From Diatrype stigma (Eukaryota; Ascomycota; Sordariomycetes; Xylariales; Diatrypaceae), in NCBI GenBank assembly GCA_022225965.2, contig JAKJXP020000006.1, positions 682,001-746,000 on the forward strand: a stretch of 64,000 nucleotides of DNA, written 5' to 3'. Under the pieces are notes generated by a model that saw only the letters and a list, made by a program, of their open reading frames with translations, ran no database searches and was not told the origin of the DNA. This document shows positions 13,759 to 24,764 of this stretch, one piece after another. A program made the position numbers and the translations under genes. The stretch's first letter is position 1. Every line of letters starts with the position of its first letter.

Positions 13759-16570
13759 ATGGTTGTCTCCTCTATGCAGCATCATCCCCACCACTCGCAG
13801 GGTCCGGCACCTTCTCAACACCTCCAGCACTCTCGACCCTCGAGTATTGTTCATCAGCAGCACCATCAGGCGCCTCCGCCACAATCGCAGCATCCTTCCG
13901 CATACTCGTCCACCCACTCGATACAACAAAGTTACCAGCCAACGGGACACGCACCTAGCGCTCAACACGCGCAAGACCTTCCCTACTACGCCCATCAGAG
14001 CCCGTACAGCACGCCCGGCACGACCAGCGGATACACATCCGCAGGTATGTATATTCGTCGCGTATTTTGTGCATAAGTCCCAATTACTGACATGACCTTA
14101 GACACATCCGATATGATGGCCGCCGCTCAGATGTCTCGCCCTTATCCGCCCATATACCATACGCCTCAGTCAAACTCGCCGGCTTCCGTCGCGTCCCCCT
14201 CGGGCCATGATCAGCACCGGAGCCTCTATGGACAGCCACCGTCGCAGCTTCACCAGCAATCTATGTACTATGGCGCGCAGCAACCACAATATTCATCCAT
14301 GCCGGCGCAACCTGCCCCTTCACCGTACCAAACACATACGCAGCAGCCGCACCAAACCATGACCTCGCAACCCAGCATGATGATGTCGCATACGGGCGCG
14401 CATAACCACATGTCGCAGCATACGAGCCAGCAGAGTCAAGCGGGGATGACAGGTAGCCCGCGCCATACGAAGATGGAGCCGCAGATCCCCCCACAGATGC
14501 AGAGACCCTCCGGTCCTCTGGGGACTCCTCAACCTACGCAAAATGGTGGGCAGATCACGACCCCGACGGGAGCATCTACCCCAGGTATCAATAATAACAA
14601 TGCGGCCCCGGGGCCCATCCCTGCAACAACTCCTTTGGTGGTACGACAGGACAACAATGGTGTCCAGTGGATCGCGTTCGAGTATTCGCGCGACAGGGTG
14701 AAGATGGAATATACGATTCGTTGCGATGTCGAATCTGTGAACACGGACGAGCTGTCACAGGATTTCAAGACTGAAAATTGTGTTTACCCGAGAGCGTGCT
14801 GTCCTAAAGACCAGTACCGGGGAAATCGTTTACAGTACGAGACGGAATGCAACACGGTGGGCTGGGCACTGGCGCAGCTCAACCCCTCTCTACGCGGAAA
14901 GCGTGGTCTCATCCAGCGGGCAGTCGACAGCTGGAGAAACAGCAACCAAGATCCGCGGCTGCGCAGTCGGCGAGTGCGCCGAATGGCGAAGATGAACAAC
15001 CGCAAAGCTGTTCAAGCATCTCATCCCACACACATGTCGGGCCCCACGGCGGCAGGGATTCCCGCTCCAGGGGCAATGGGACCATCACCTGGAGCTAGCA
15101 TGGGGAAGCCCGGGATGAGTGGCAGCATCATGCACCACCACCAGCATGCTCATGAGGGCAGCGCTCCCGGCGCAGGAGATGAAGTCGGTATGTTTCACCA
15201 GATGTGATTGACACGTTGACGTTGTGTTGTTGCTGTTGTTGTTATCGTTGTGCGATTATATGATACCTTTGTCATTATACCTTGTGCGGTTGGTTATGTT
15301 GGATTGGGTTGCTTCTTGTCTATATATAGCGGCGTACACCCGCAGGCGTGTGTGGGATCAGATCTGGAAGCTGGCACTGCCCTGTATATTATCCTGTTAC
15401 CTCACACCTGTTAGTCTTGGTTCCCGAGGCCCTCCAGTCCACGGACTGGAAAAAAAGCTGCATGGCGTTGCTTTACATTTCGCTGCACAATCTGCATTAC
15501 ACCGCCAAGTCATTATATTCCCGTGTATCACTTCACCTTGGGCCGAATTGCATATATCACATTGTTTAAATACTGTTGATGAGATCCTTTTTTTGTCGAG
15601 ATCCCAAGTTCTGGTCATAGTTCGGCATGCTAACTCGACTATCTCTCATAGGGGATGGAGAGTACATGGACGAATCCCACCACCATCACCACCAGGCTCC
15701 TACCGGCCCGAGTTCGGGAAGTTCGGACGATGTTCGACCGGCCCATGTGTTCTCTGGATATCCACAGCAATACCCTAGTAATGCTTCCCATGGATCAGGC
15801 ATGCCTCCGCACCACGATGGGCTGTCCGGGTCCCATCATAACGCGATCGCCGCCCGGCGCCGAAGTCGAGTAGATGAAGAAGACGATGACAACCCCGCCG
15901 GCTTATTCCCCGATATTCCGGAGGCCAAGAAGCGGAAGTTTATACTGGTCGATGATAACAAGCGTGGTTGCCGTTTGCGTGTGCGCGTGACGCTTGAAAA
16001 TGTCAACACCAAAGAAATCCCGGACTCCTTCCGGAAGAGGTCTTCGGTCTATCCGCGCAGCTATTTTCCGCGCGAAATGCAGAGCCCTCCCCCAAGCGCG
16101 ACGGGAAGCCGGTTCTTTGAGGACGACCTGAGCGATGACGACGTCGAGGTTGATGGAGGACGTACTGGCCGATCCAGAGGCAAGAACACGAGAGGTACCG
16201 TCATGGTCAAAGTCCCCATGTCTGATGGGAACGATGGCGAAGTGGCTGTACCTAGGATGAGAAAGATGGCGCGTACGAAGGAGGTCCGCCTAAACGATTT
16301 AGGGTACCGACTCGTCTGGCTACACAGTCGTGCCTTTGCAACAAAGACGGTCTTTCTCCAGCGAGCCTGTAAGTTCTTTGGCAGTCTTAATGGCCTTTCG
16401 TGCGACTAACTGAAGCCATAGTGGATTGCTACCGTAATAAGACTCGAACTGCCATCGAGGGTGTCGCTCAAGATGTACGGACTGTCGCGCCACATTTCGA
16501 AACAAGAGTCGGCAAGCGCACCTGGGGTGAGCGGATGCGCCGTGGCGACAAGCGCGAGGACGATGCTTGA
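13759..16570 (+). CDS. medA: Medusa-type transcriptional regulator of conidiation (MedA/Acon-3/Acr1-like)
   Basis: Four exons join in frame to 745 codons: 13759-14044, 14102-15187, 15652-16368 and 16422-16570. Introns begin GTATGT, GTATGT and GTAAGT, and the branch points include TTACTGAC and CTAAC. The N-terminal 250 residues are Gln/His/Pro-rich and disordered. Two related blocks follow. The first has NTDELSQDFKTENCVYPRAC and GKRGLIQRAVDSWRN. The second, near the C terminus, has KEIPDSFRKRSSVYPRSYFP and VFLQRALDCYRNKTR, completed across intron 3. I recall both as the conserved region of Medusa proteins, which control conidiophore development in Aspergillus medA, Neurospora acon-3 and Magnaporthe ACR1; the match is from memory. 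The start is uncertain: ATG 13759 is in frame, but a splice acceptor at 13780 would join CATCAT to an upstream exon and exclude it. The second intron (464 bp) is unusually long. Confidence 0.75.
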
Positions 16571-19500
16571 TAGAATATCGCATTTAGTCCTGTGTCTGCC
16601 ATCTGTCCTATCTTACAGGGGCATCCCCTGGTCAGCTCTGACTGAAGTTGCATTTACCAGCTGTCGACAGGTCCTTCTCTGGATTTACGCTGCTGCATTA
16701 CGATTTATTTACGCGTTACTTATTATGCTTCGAGAACGACTCTGCTCCTACTTAACTGGCATTTCCGTTCTTTCAACACCATACCTATTGCGAACTCGAT
16801 GTATAGGCAATAATAGTTATCTGGCATGGTTCAGGCTCACGTTCGGTCTACTACCAGCAATACGCGTATGCTGGTAGTATAATGAGTGGCGCTAATTAGT
16901 GAGCCGGTGACCAGAATTCATCATCACTTACTACCCCCTTTTATTTCAAGGTCCCCTGGACCAATCTACAGAAGTTCAACATCATATTCGGGGGGGGGAT
17001 GTGATATGTTGAACTGGAGGGGCCTTTTTACCCGTTTGTTTTTTATTGTTTTTGCTTTTGTTTGCCCGTCATGGGCATAGGGTTTATTAAAATTTCGGCT
17101 TGACATGGTGGGGCTTGAGAAGAGCTATATCTAGGTTGATGGAGATACCATTCACGACACGTTATTACATGATGCTTCTCACCGGGAGATACGTGGCAGG
17201 ATTGAAGAGAACTTGACGCGGCTAGGGTTGAGGGCTAGGGCGAGTGGCTCGGTAGTTATTGGTTGGTTTTACGTACTACAAGAGCTATAGTCCCTAGGTA
17301 CATAGGCTCTATAGCTCGGTTCGGTTCGGTTCGGGTTTGATCTTGAGCGGTGAGAGGTTTGAAAGTTCGGAACATACAACAACGGGCAACCGGATCGAAA
17401 GGCAAAAAGACCAAGAGATACAAATAAAAACAAGGTGCGTTTTGTGTTATTCAGATAGTTGCTTTTGATGAAAATGAATCTGAATTAAGGCAAGCAGATC
17501 GCTCTTCCGGGCCATGCATAACAGATTATCAGATTATAAAGGAACATTGCCCACTTGACCATGTGCTCGTGTCTCACCAACGAGTCTGATATAACAGTGA
17601 AGTTGAAGTTGCATATTCGAAGTTCGTCACGTGCTACGAGCTGGCACCGTTCCACGACCGTTGCCAAGGATCTGTCCTGCTACAGGGGAGGGGGTTGATG
17701 GGTTAGGTGGCATTGTCTACCAACCATCGATGCCCCAGACCAGACCTCTCCGGCGACTGGGCTGAACGGGAAATTCCTTGCTTGCTTGCTAAGCGAAAGC
17801 GAAGCAGAGCGAAGCGCGTCTAATGGTGTAAGAGCAACATTGTAGCGGTAACCTTACGCAGGCCAGTAGGTACATAATGTACAACACACGCAACTCATCG
17901 CATCCGGGGTCGCGGACAGGACAGGGCTACACGGCCTGAATCCTTATTTGGCGGAGGTGAAGTGAATCTGTATATGTGGCTGGTCACTTGTGATACACAC
18001 AAATATGTATGTACACCTCAAGCCGGTAGCAACGAACTAGGCAATAGAGGTGTGAGCTAAACTACATTTACGTATGCATATTGTTTAGAAAGTTTCTACA
18101 TGGTAAAGAGCTGAATTGCTACCTTAAGGACCTTCCCTGTATAGCGTAGCCGGGAAGGGGGGAGGAGGGGGGCTATCGACAGGGGGGTCCCAATGACACG
18201 AACCTCGCCTTTCGTGGGTGCTCCCGAATATTATTTGCAGGTCGTCCCGTTGCGCGTCTAGCTGCCTACCTACCTGGATGTCAGTTAATGGGTGGAGATC
18301 AAAGGACAGGTAATACATAGTATAGTACCATGGTTATTCCTCTACTAGTGGCATAAAGCGGCCGTGGGTTTCTCGTCTGCTTACTATGCGCACCCATACA
18401 TAGTTATGCGTGACTTATTAGCCCTCCGAGCAACTACGTGTCTATCGGCATCGCGTCGGGCGTCGGGCGTCGCATTGATGGGTGGGCATAGGGGCATCCC
18501 CTCGCTCCGGCCCGGCTCGGCAAGCGAAGAGCGGAAGGGGGGAAACGGACGACGGAGGAGCGTTAGGAGCGGAATAGCCGCGACAGGCAAGGGCAAGGAA
18601 GAAGGCACTAGGTAACGGTAGATAGAGAGATAAAGAGAGACCGACAGACAGGAAGGCCAATAACGTACTTACCTACATGTAGTATGGTACCTACCTTACT
18701 GTACCCAGGTAGACAGACTACTTACTTAGGTAGTGTACGTAGTAGGCGGGAAGGCAGGCCCGTTCTGGAGGCCAGACCAGCCTCCCCACAACCCGGGTCG
18801 CCCGCCCCAGCCCCGGCCTCGAGCCTACCACATTTGCACCTTACCTTGTTACTACATACATACCTACCTAGAGTCGGGGTCGGGGTCGGGGTCGGGGGCC
18901 GGGGCCACCGGGGGCCACCCACCATCGTGCATGCGTGCGTGCATGCATGCATGAATGAGCGAATGCACGCACGAACGAACGCCGCGCATGCATTCCATGG
19001 ATCCATCCATTGCTAGATACGTCCGATATAGACAGACCTGCATATGTAACTATATACATACATACATACATGGATACATGCGACCTGCATACCTGGGCTA
19101 CCTACCCTCGTACATACCAACTATTGCCTTGCCTACATGCTTCTCGTACATACCTATATATACACACCGCCTTGGCCAGAGATCGATACATACTTAAATA
19201 AGTACCTACCTACATGTAGATAGGGCAGGAAAGGGAGTGGGAGTGGGGGGATTGAGGGTGGGGGATGGTTCTGGCTTAAGGTACATGCCTATGTATTGTA
19301 TTATACGATGGATGGCTGACAGATGATATGATTTGTTCATCGTAATCAAACGGGTGTCAAGTGAGTGCAGTGCAGTGCGGCAGCATGAGCAAACAGCATG
19401 AAGAAGAAGACGAGAAAAAGAAACGAAAACAAAAGATAAGAAAAAGGGCGGGTATGTAACTGACTATGCGTAGGTACCGTATGTGTGTCCTTGGTTGAGA

Positions 19501-19743
19501 GAGATTCCTCCCGAGGCAATGCTACATAGTAGGGGGGTCATCATGTACGATCTAGACGGGATAGGATCGTCAGGACACGACAAGATGGTAAGTATTTAGT
19601 TAGCATACAACGGATAACGGGTAGTAGTGGGTTTGACGTCGGAAACGCGTTGAAGACGTCGGTACCGGACTCGGTCCCGAGCCAAGGGGAGATCCCCGGT
19701 TCCTTCTCCCCCCTTTTCTCCTGCTTTTCTTTTCTTGTTCATC
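16571..19743. other. intergenic DNA without recognisable genes
   Basis: The first few hundred bases are probably the medA 3' UTR. The rest is low-complexity DNA rich in ACCTACCTA, TACATACA and GCATGC motifs, with overlapping frames of up to 110 codons that I consider chance. Confidence 0.55.
18873..18898. repeat. hexamer microsatellite (GTCGGG)4
   Basis: Four perfect GTCGGG units, followed by further G-rich DNA and then an array of GCATGC/GAACGA-like motifs (about 18929-18990). The G-rich strand could form G-quadruplex structure; this is inferred from composition only. Confidence 0.85.
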
Positions 19744-19850
19744 TACTCGTCAGGGCTAGAAACGCCTTTGACCCGTATTTTTAGTGCTTCGCACATACGG
19801 TCAGGGAGTATCAAAGGGTATTCTAAATCGAAAGGGTAAACTAAGCTACA

Positions 19851-20045
19851 TAATTTGATGGTTGTATTCCAACGCGCTGGCACGCGTTGCCATTATGTAA
19901 GCAAGCTAGTCCTATATAACTGCAGGCTTCCGCCAGCAGTTCCTCAGATAGACTTCTTCCTACCTTAAACACTTTAATACACAACCGTCTCACCCAATTG
20001 TTATTTGCTTTCTTTAATTATACGTACGTACCTACCAACATAATT
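19851..20045 (+). mobile_element. solo LTR of the Ty1/copia element seen at 58 kb
   Basis: The 185-bp sequence 19856-20040 begins TGATGGTTG and ends CCAACA, with the TG...CA ends of an LTR. It is flanked by the 5-bp direct repeat TAATT (19851-19855 and 20041-20045). It aligns end to end, without gaps, to the 185-bp LTR at 58001-58185 and to the LTR start at 63939. Differences are almost all C-to-T or G-to-A in the 58-kb copies, so this is the least mutated LTR in the window. Its presence inside the mariner-like element means it inserted later. Confidence 0.88.
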
Positions 20046-20439
20046 CTCCATATAAATTAGGTACAACCTAATGTTTTCCAGGTTTAAAGAATAATGGCGC
20101 CAATCATACTAACCTTTTCCGCATATAAGCAAAACATTTGAATTTATAAAATAAGGCATTATTTTTTTTTAATACCTATAAACGCGTTATAATTACGTTA
20201 TAACAACGTTATAGCTTTATTATTATAAGTATTATCCTAACCGGAGGTTATTCTGTAAAGGTGGTGTGACACGGAAATTATGTCCAGAAATTCAGGCTTG
20301 GGAAATACCTTTGGAATGCGGGCTTCCCATTGGTCGGGTCCACTCCACGCGCTCTGGCGACTGGTCGAGCCAGCTAGCTCCATTTTGCCAGCCAATCAGG
20401 CAGCCCGCTTTGAAAGTACAGTACATTGGCCCAACCTAC

Positions 20440-20900
20440 TTACCAACGCCAAACCCGTAATTCCGTACAATGCACCCAATAAAAACGCATACAGCCCATC
20501 TATCCAAAGCTAGACCCGTAATTCCGTACGATACAGCCAATCACAGCCCATACAGCTACCTATACAGCCACCCATACAGCCACCCATACAGCCTACCTAC
20601 CTGCTACAGGCTATTGCAACCTACCTGCCATAGCTGCAGCCTATTTATTACAGCTTACTTGCTATAGCTTACCAAAGCCAGACCCATAATTCCGTACGAT
20701 ACACCCAATCACAGCCCGTATAGCTACCCATTATAGCCAGCTTACTTGCTACAGCCTACCTATTACAGCCTACCTATTACAGCCTATTTGCTATAACTTA
20801 CCTATTATAACGTACCTGCTATAATTTATTAGCTATAGCCTATCAAAACCAGACCCATAATTTTATACGATACATCCAATTATAGCCCATATAGCCATTT
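20440..20900. repeat. interspersed repeat array inside the mariner-like element
   Basis: A unit containing CCGTAATTCCGTACGATAC, followed by CCCAATCACAGCCCATA, recurs four times (about 20450, 20510, 20680 and 20850). The copies are separated by CAGCCTACCTATTA-type short repeats. C-to-T changes increase from left to right. Confidence 0.75.
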
Positions 20901-21057
20901 ATTATAGCTTACTTATTACAGTTATTATAGCCTATTTATTATAACTATTATAGCCATACCAATTATTAGCCACTTCTTATTATTAGTTATATACCTATTG
21001 CAGCCCTTATTTCCTTACCGTTTAACGGGCGTAAATCCGTATAACCTTCGGTTAAGT

Positions 21058-21150
21058 TCTAACAGCTTAAGGGTTTTCTTTTTTTCTTTTTTTTTTCTTA
21101 TTAAAAATTAAAAAAAAAAGAAAAAAAAAAGAAAACCCTTAAGCTGGCCT
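21058..21150. repeat. inverted repeat with poly-T/poly-A arms
   Basis: AGCTTAAGGGTTTTC at the left is mirrored by GAAAACCCTTAAGCT at the right. Long T/A runs with scattered C/G and a short AT loop lie between them. It sits inside the mariner-like element and may be a nested MITE or foldback structure. Confidence 0.75.
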
Positions 21151-21254
21151 AGATATCTTTTTTTTTAAATACGTATATAAAATAACGTTTAAAAAATACG
21201 AATATAAAATAGCCTTTAAAAGATACGGATAAAAAATAGCGTTTAAAAGATGCG

Positions 21255-21352
21255 TGGAAATTTTTCGGGCCTTTTTTAAAAAAAGAGGCTCCCCGTAGCG
21301 CAACGAAGGGCCGTAGCCTGTTTTTTTAAAAAAGGCCCGAAAAATTTTAGGA
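21255..21352. repeat. second inverted repeat (foldback) in the mariner-like element
   Basis: The left arm contains TTTTTCGGGCCTTTTTTAAA and the right arm is its near-perfect complement. The approximately 35-bp loop itself begins GAGGCT and ends AGCCTG. No coding potential is present. Confidence 0.75.
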
Positions 21353-21644
21353 ATTACGAAATTAAGAATTATAATTATAAGAATTACAGTTATAAGAATT
21401 ACAGTTATAAGAATTATAATTATAGGAATTATAATTATAAAAAGCAACGCGTTATAAAAAACGATATATATTAATGAAAACTATTACGATATATTATGTT
21501 ACTTAATTTTAAATATAAAGTATATTAAAAATTAAATATAAACTTAGTTTACCCTTTCGATTTAAAATACCCTTTAATACTCCTTAACCGTATGTGCGAA
21601 GCACTAAAAATACGGGTTAAAGGCGTTTCTAGCCCTGACGAGTA

Positions 21645-22360
21645 GTCTAGTCACTTGTCCATCTTGCTTCCCACGGACGGTCATAGCACGGGTTTCGGTG
21701 ACTGCTTCGTGGCAGTCATTCCTGGACTCTCCCCCCTCCCTTCAAATTCGAGCTGGCTGGCTGGCTTGGTCGCTGGGCAACAATACCAACTGGTGACATG
21801 GATGTGCTGGAACATAGATACTGTTACCATGCTGGCGGTGCGTTTGCTACCCCCGTTATCAGATGAGGGAAGTTACTATAAAAGACAGACAAGTAGACGG
21901 AAAGGTGAAAAGAAGACGGGTAGGCCGTAAATAGACCATGTTACATTACCGGGGAGACCGTACATGCATAAGTATCTCCGGTCTTGCTTGGCTTGGGGGT
22001 TCGAGGGCTGGGGATGATGTACCGAGTGATGTAAGAGGAGCGATGAGGTGCTCGTAGTTCTGGTTCCGTTGTATTGCATCAAAGCCCAGCTCCCGGATCG
22101 GCTTAGCTAGACGAATTGTTACTGTATTGGGGTAGGGTGTTAGATAAACATCCATGACTCGTCAAGTAATGTTATGCGGAATGAACTCCATCCAGTGTTG
22201 GTGTTTCATTGCTTGGACGCTTGTTAGAGATGCATCGATCCCCGTGTTTTGAGGTATACGTTGTGTTAACTTGGGTCTATGATCTATGTCTATTTACGAG
22301 GGGTGGGTGGGTTCACCTGCTTTCTCAAGACATACAGAAATGCCAAAAAAAATATCGAAT
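21645..22360. other. intergenic DNA, no gene seen
   Basis: Normal-composition DNA between the transposon and the tRNA-like cluster, with only short chance frames. Confidence 0.6.
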
Positions 22361-22362
22361 TG

Positions 22363-22597
22363 CCTGGTCCAGGAATCGAACCTGGGTCTTTTACTGGTTC
22401 TTGCCATTTTTTCTCTTTCCTTCTGTGGTGTAGTTGGTATGGTTTGTTTCACACAGGGCGAAGAGTTACCCGTTCTGCGGTGTTCAGATCATCACATCCA
22501 CAGGGAATCGAACCCGAGGCCTTCGCACTTTTTGTGTTTTGACCATGAGGCGTGAAATCTTCGAACGTGCTACCACTGCACCAACCTGGCTTCCAAT
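22363..22597 (-). other. tRNA-like cluster: pol III A- and B-box motifs, probably tRNA fragments or a SINE remnant
   Basis: Reading the minus strand, GGTTCGATTCC (the consensus B box / T arm) occurs twice, at about 22373-22383 and 22504-22514. A TGGTGCAGTGGTAGCA A-box/D-arm lies upstream near 22570-22585. The distal T arm has a perfect 5-bp stem followed by ACCAGGC. That segment would pair, with one mismatch, with GCCAGGT just before the A box about 200 bases away. On the plus strand, TGGTGTAGTTGG (22426-22437) resembles the D arm of a valine tRNA with TTCACAC downstream. I could not fold any single conventional cloverleaf. The candidates are intron-bearing tRNAs, tRNA pseudogenes or a tRNA-derived SINE. 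Confidence 0.4.
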
Positions 22598-22690
22598 TGT
22601 TAGAAGACTGGTCTGCTAATTGCACTTATATGGGTGAGTCTTCCGGGAGGAGGTGTTGGTTAGTCGGCTATTAGTCGACACGCGTGCCCC

Positions 22691-22717
22691 AGGCTACCTA
22701 CCTACCTACCTACCTAC
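22691..22717. repeat. (CTAC)n microsatellite
   Basis: About six tandem CTAC/ACCT units, one example of the ACCT/AGGT low-complexity DNA common in this genome. Confidence 0.8.
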
Positions 22718-23128
22718 CTTTGGTACGAGTGTCAGACTGCCAGTGGTTGGTTACCTAGGTACCGAAGTGAAGACACTGTCACTTTGTGTGTATGTATGGT
22801 GGACAAGAACATTGACCCTACATGGAAGAGGCGTCTCTATCTACATCTCCTAGTTACCAGCTCCTCGCTATTAGGGAAGGTTGCCACTACTCAGCATAAC
22901 AGTTGACATGGACGGCCGTCTACGGCAGCGGAGGAACCAAGGGAAAAGTCATGATGGTACAAGGACAGGGCCATAGTGTCTTTGAATAATTAATCAACCT
23001 ATATGACATAGGGCAGAAGTCTGAACGACTAATAGCTAACGCTTTATCGTGACATAGTTGCAAGGAAAGGAGAGAATTGGGTTTCAGCACAGAGGAAACA
23101 TGGACAGGACACTAGCCCTTGGACCATA

Positions 23129-24764
23129 CTACAAGGTGATGGTCTCTTCCGGCAGAGGGTATACAGGTTGACCCCAGATATAGCGTGCGCCTCTATCGCC
23201 CCTAAAGGTCTCGGGATCAAACGCCTCGTGCGATAGCCTGGCCGCGTTGGAACCTCGCGCCACCATCTCCTTCTGGTACTCTCCGATGGCCTTCTTCCAG
23301 GCTTGTTCGTCGTTCATGTCCATGCTGGCGATGGCACGAGCGAGTTTCAGACCATCATGTATGGCATGTGTTCCTGTTTTGCATCGGGGAGTCAGTGACG
23401 CATTATTGTTGGTTATGTACCTTAAACATGAAGGATAAAGGGGGGGGGGGGGGATGGAAGCGGGGGTGGGATCCGCTCCCAAAAGCGCCCAATAATGTAA
23501 TGTAATAAGAAAAGGTCGTTTAGTGTCGGAATATTGCTTACCGCCTTCACCACGATCTGTGTTCATGTGAGCTAGGTACTATGTACGAAAAGTAAAATAG
23601 GGGCTGGATTGCTTACGGGTGGTCATCGCATGTGCAGCATCGCCAAGCAGCGTCATTCTGCTTTCCGGCAGCGAGTCGAGGAGTAGACAGTACATACGGA
23701 TGGGCGGCACTCGGATGCCTCCGGGAGTGGCCTTGTCTATGACCGTCTTGAAGCGCGCAGGCAAACCTGCCATTCTCCTCCGGGCCTCATCGAGAAGTTG
23801 CTCGGCAGAGGCTTTCGAAGTCCAGAAGTCGTCTTGACCGGCGTCGGGATGTCTCTGCATCAGGTGGAAAAAGTGCCTGGCGCCCTTGCCGTCGGGTAGA
23901 ACTTCATTCTGCAGTGATCGAGGTTAGTCGGGTTTCCCCCCTCCGACTCAGGGGGTTGCTTACAAGCCCGATAAAGACGGTAGAGTACACGCCATCCACG
24001 TCCTCAAATGAGACTATATAGCCCGAGTGACCTCGCTCTAGCTCATGCTTCATGTCGTGCTGGTCTAGCATGACATCGCAGGAGATAATGAGGAGGTTCT
24101 CAACCTCAAGAAGATCACGACCGGGGAAAATGTGTCTCCTCGCTATGCTGTGTTAGCACATGCATCACAGTGGACGTTAGAACAAGCTCTATACTCACTA
24201 ACAGAATGGGGGCCTTCAGCACCCACGAGGATATCGCCCGTAGCTGATGTCCCGTCGGCGAAATGAGCCGTGACCGAGTCTTTGCCCTCCTCGACCCGTA
24301 CTGCACGCTTGCCATACTGGATGGGGAGGTTGGTCGCCAGCCAGTCTCGCAAGCGCCACCTGTTGGTTCGTACGATGCTTCCACTTCCATCATCACGAAC
24401 ACCAATCTTGGGGTAGTCAGGAAACGCGTATAATGCCAACTCGGCCGGGAGGTTCAAAGCCCGCAGATGGCTCAGTTCCTCGAGTGGCGGTAGATCGTCG
24501 GGGAGCGACGCTTTCAAGTCGTCAAGCATGCTGTTGTTGCCAGAAAATATCAGCATTGAGAAGTGTCGCTCGAGACTTACCGGAAAGTACGAAAGAAACC
24601 TACGAATGGATACCGATAGACCATCCTTCTGGGCGGGCACGGTCACTTGGGTCTCGCTCAAAAATCTCGTATGAGATTCCCTTCTTGCGTAAGGACTGAG
24701 CCAATGTAAGGCCACCGATGCCAGCGCCTAGGATGAGGACGTGAGGAGACGACTTAGAGGCCAT
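23129..24764 (-). CDS. FAD-dependent monooxygenase (salicylate-hydroxylase-like, PF01494 family)
   Basis: Six exons give 407 codons: 24764-24604, 24530-24199, 24142-23964, 23908-23617, 23556-23542 and 23373-23129. All introns are GT-AG and every phase joins. Residues about 8-30 form the FAD-binding GAGIGGLTLAQSL loop, with an acidic residue ending the second strand (YEIFERD). A GAEGPHSVTR segment matches the family's DG motif, and LLGDAAHAMT...RGEGG matches the GD motif that contacts the FAD ribityl chain. The RGEGG motif is encoded by a 15-nt microexon. Such enzymes hydroxylate aromatic or polyketide substrates with NAD(P)H and O2; the substrate cannot be told. The last intron (168 bp) contains a run of 14 C on the coding strand. 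It has no evident cluster partners. The C-terminal half looks complete. Confidence 0.85.

Larger units (their letters stand above)
19744..21644. mobile_element. Tc1/mariner-like element with 100-bp TIRs, nonautonomous, partly RIP-mutated
   Basis: The ends 19746-19845 and 21543-21642 are inverted repeats of 100 bp that start CTCGTCAGGGCTAG. They differ at only about five sites, all C/T or G/A. The element is flanked on both sides by TA (19744-19745 and 21643-21644), the target duplication of the Tc1/mariner superfamily. Total length is 1897 bp, of which 190 bp is a nested solo LTR with its target duplication. I see no transposase frame. The interior holds a GC-normal tandem-repeat segment and AT-rich flanks with two large inverted repeats. 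It is most likely a nonautonomous derivative mobilised in trans. Confidence 0.8.
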
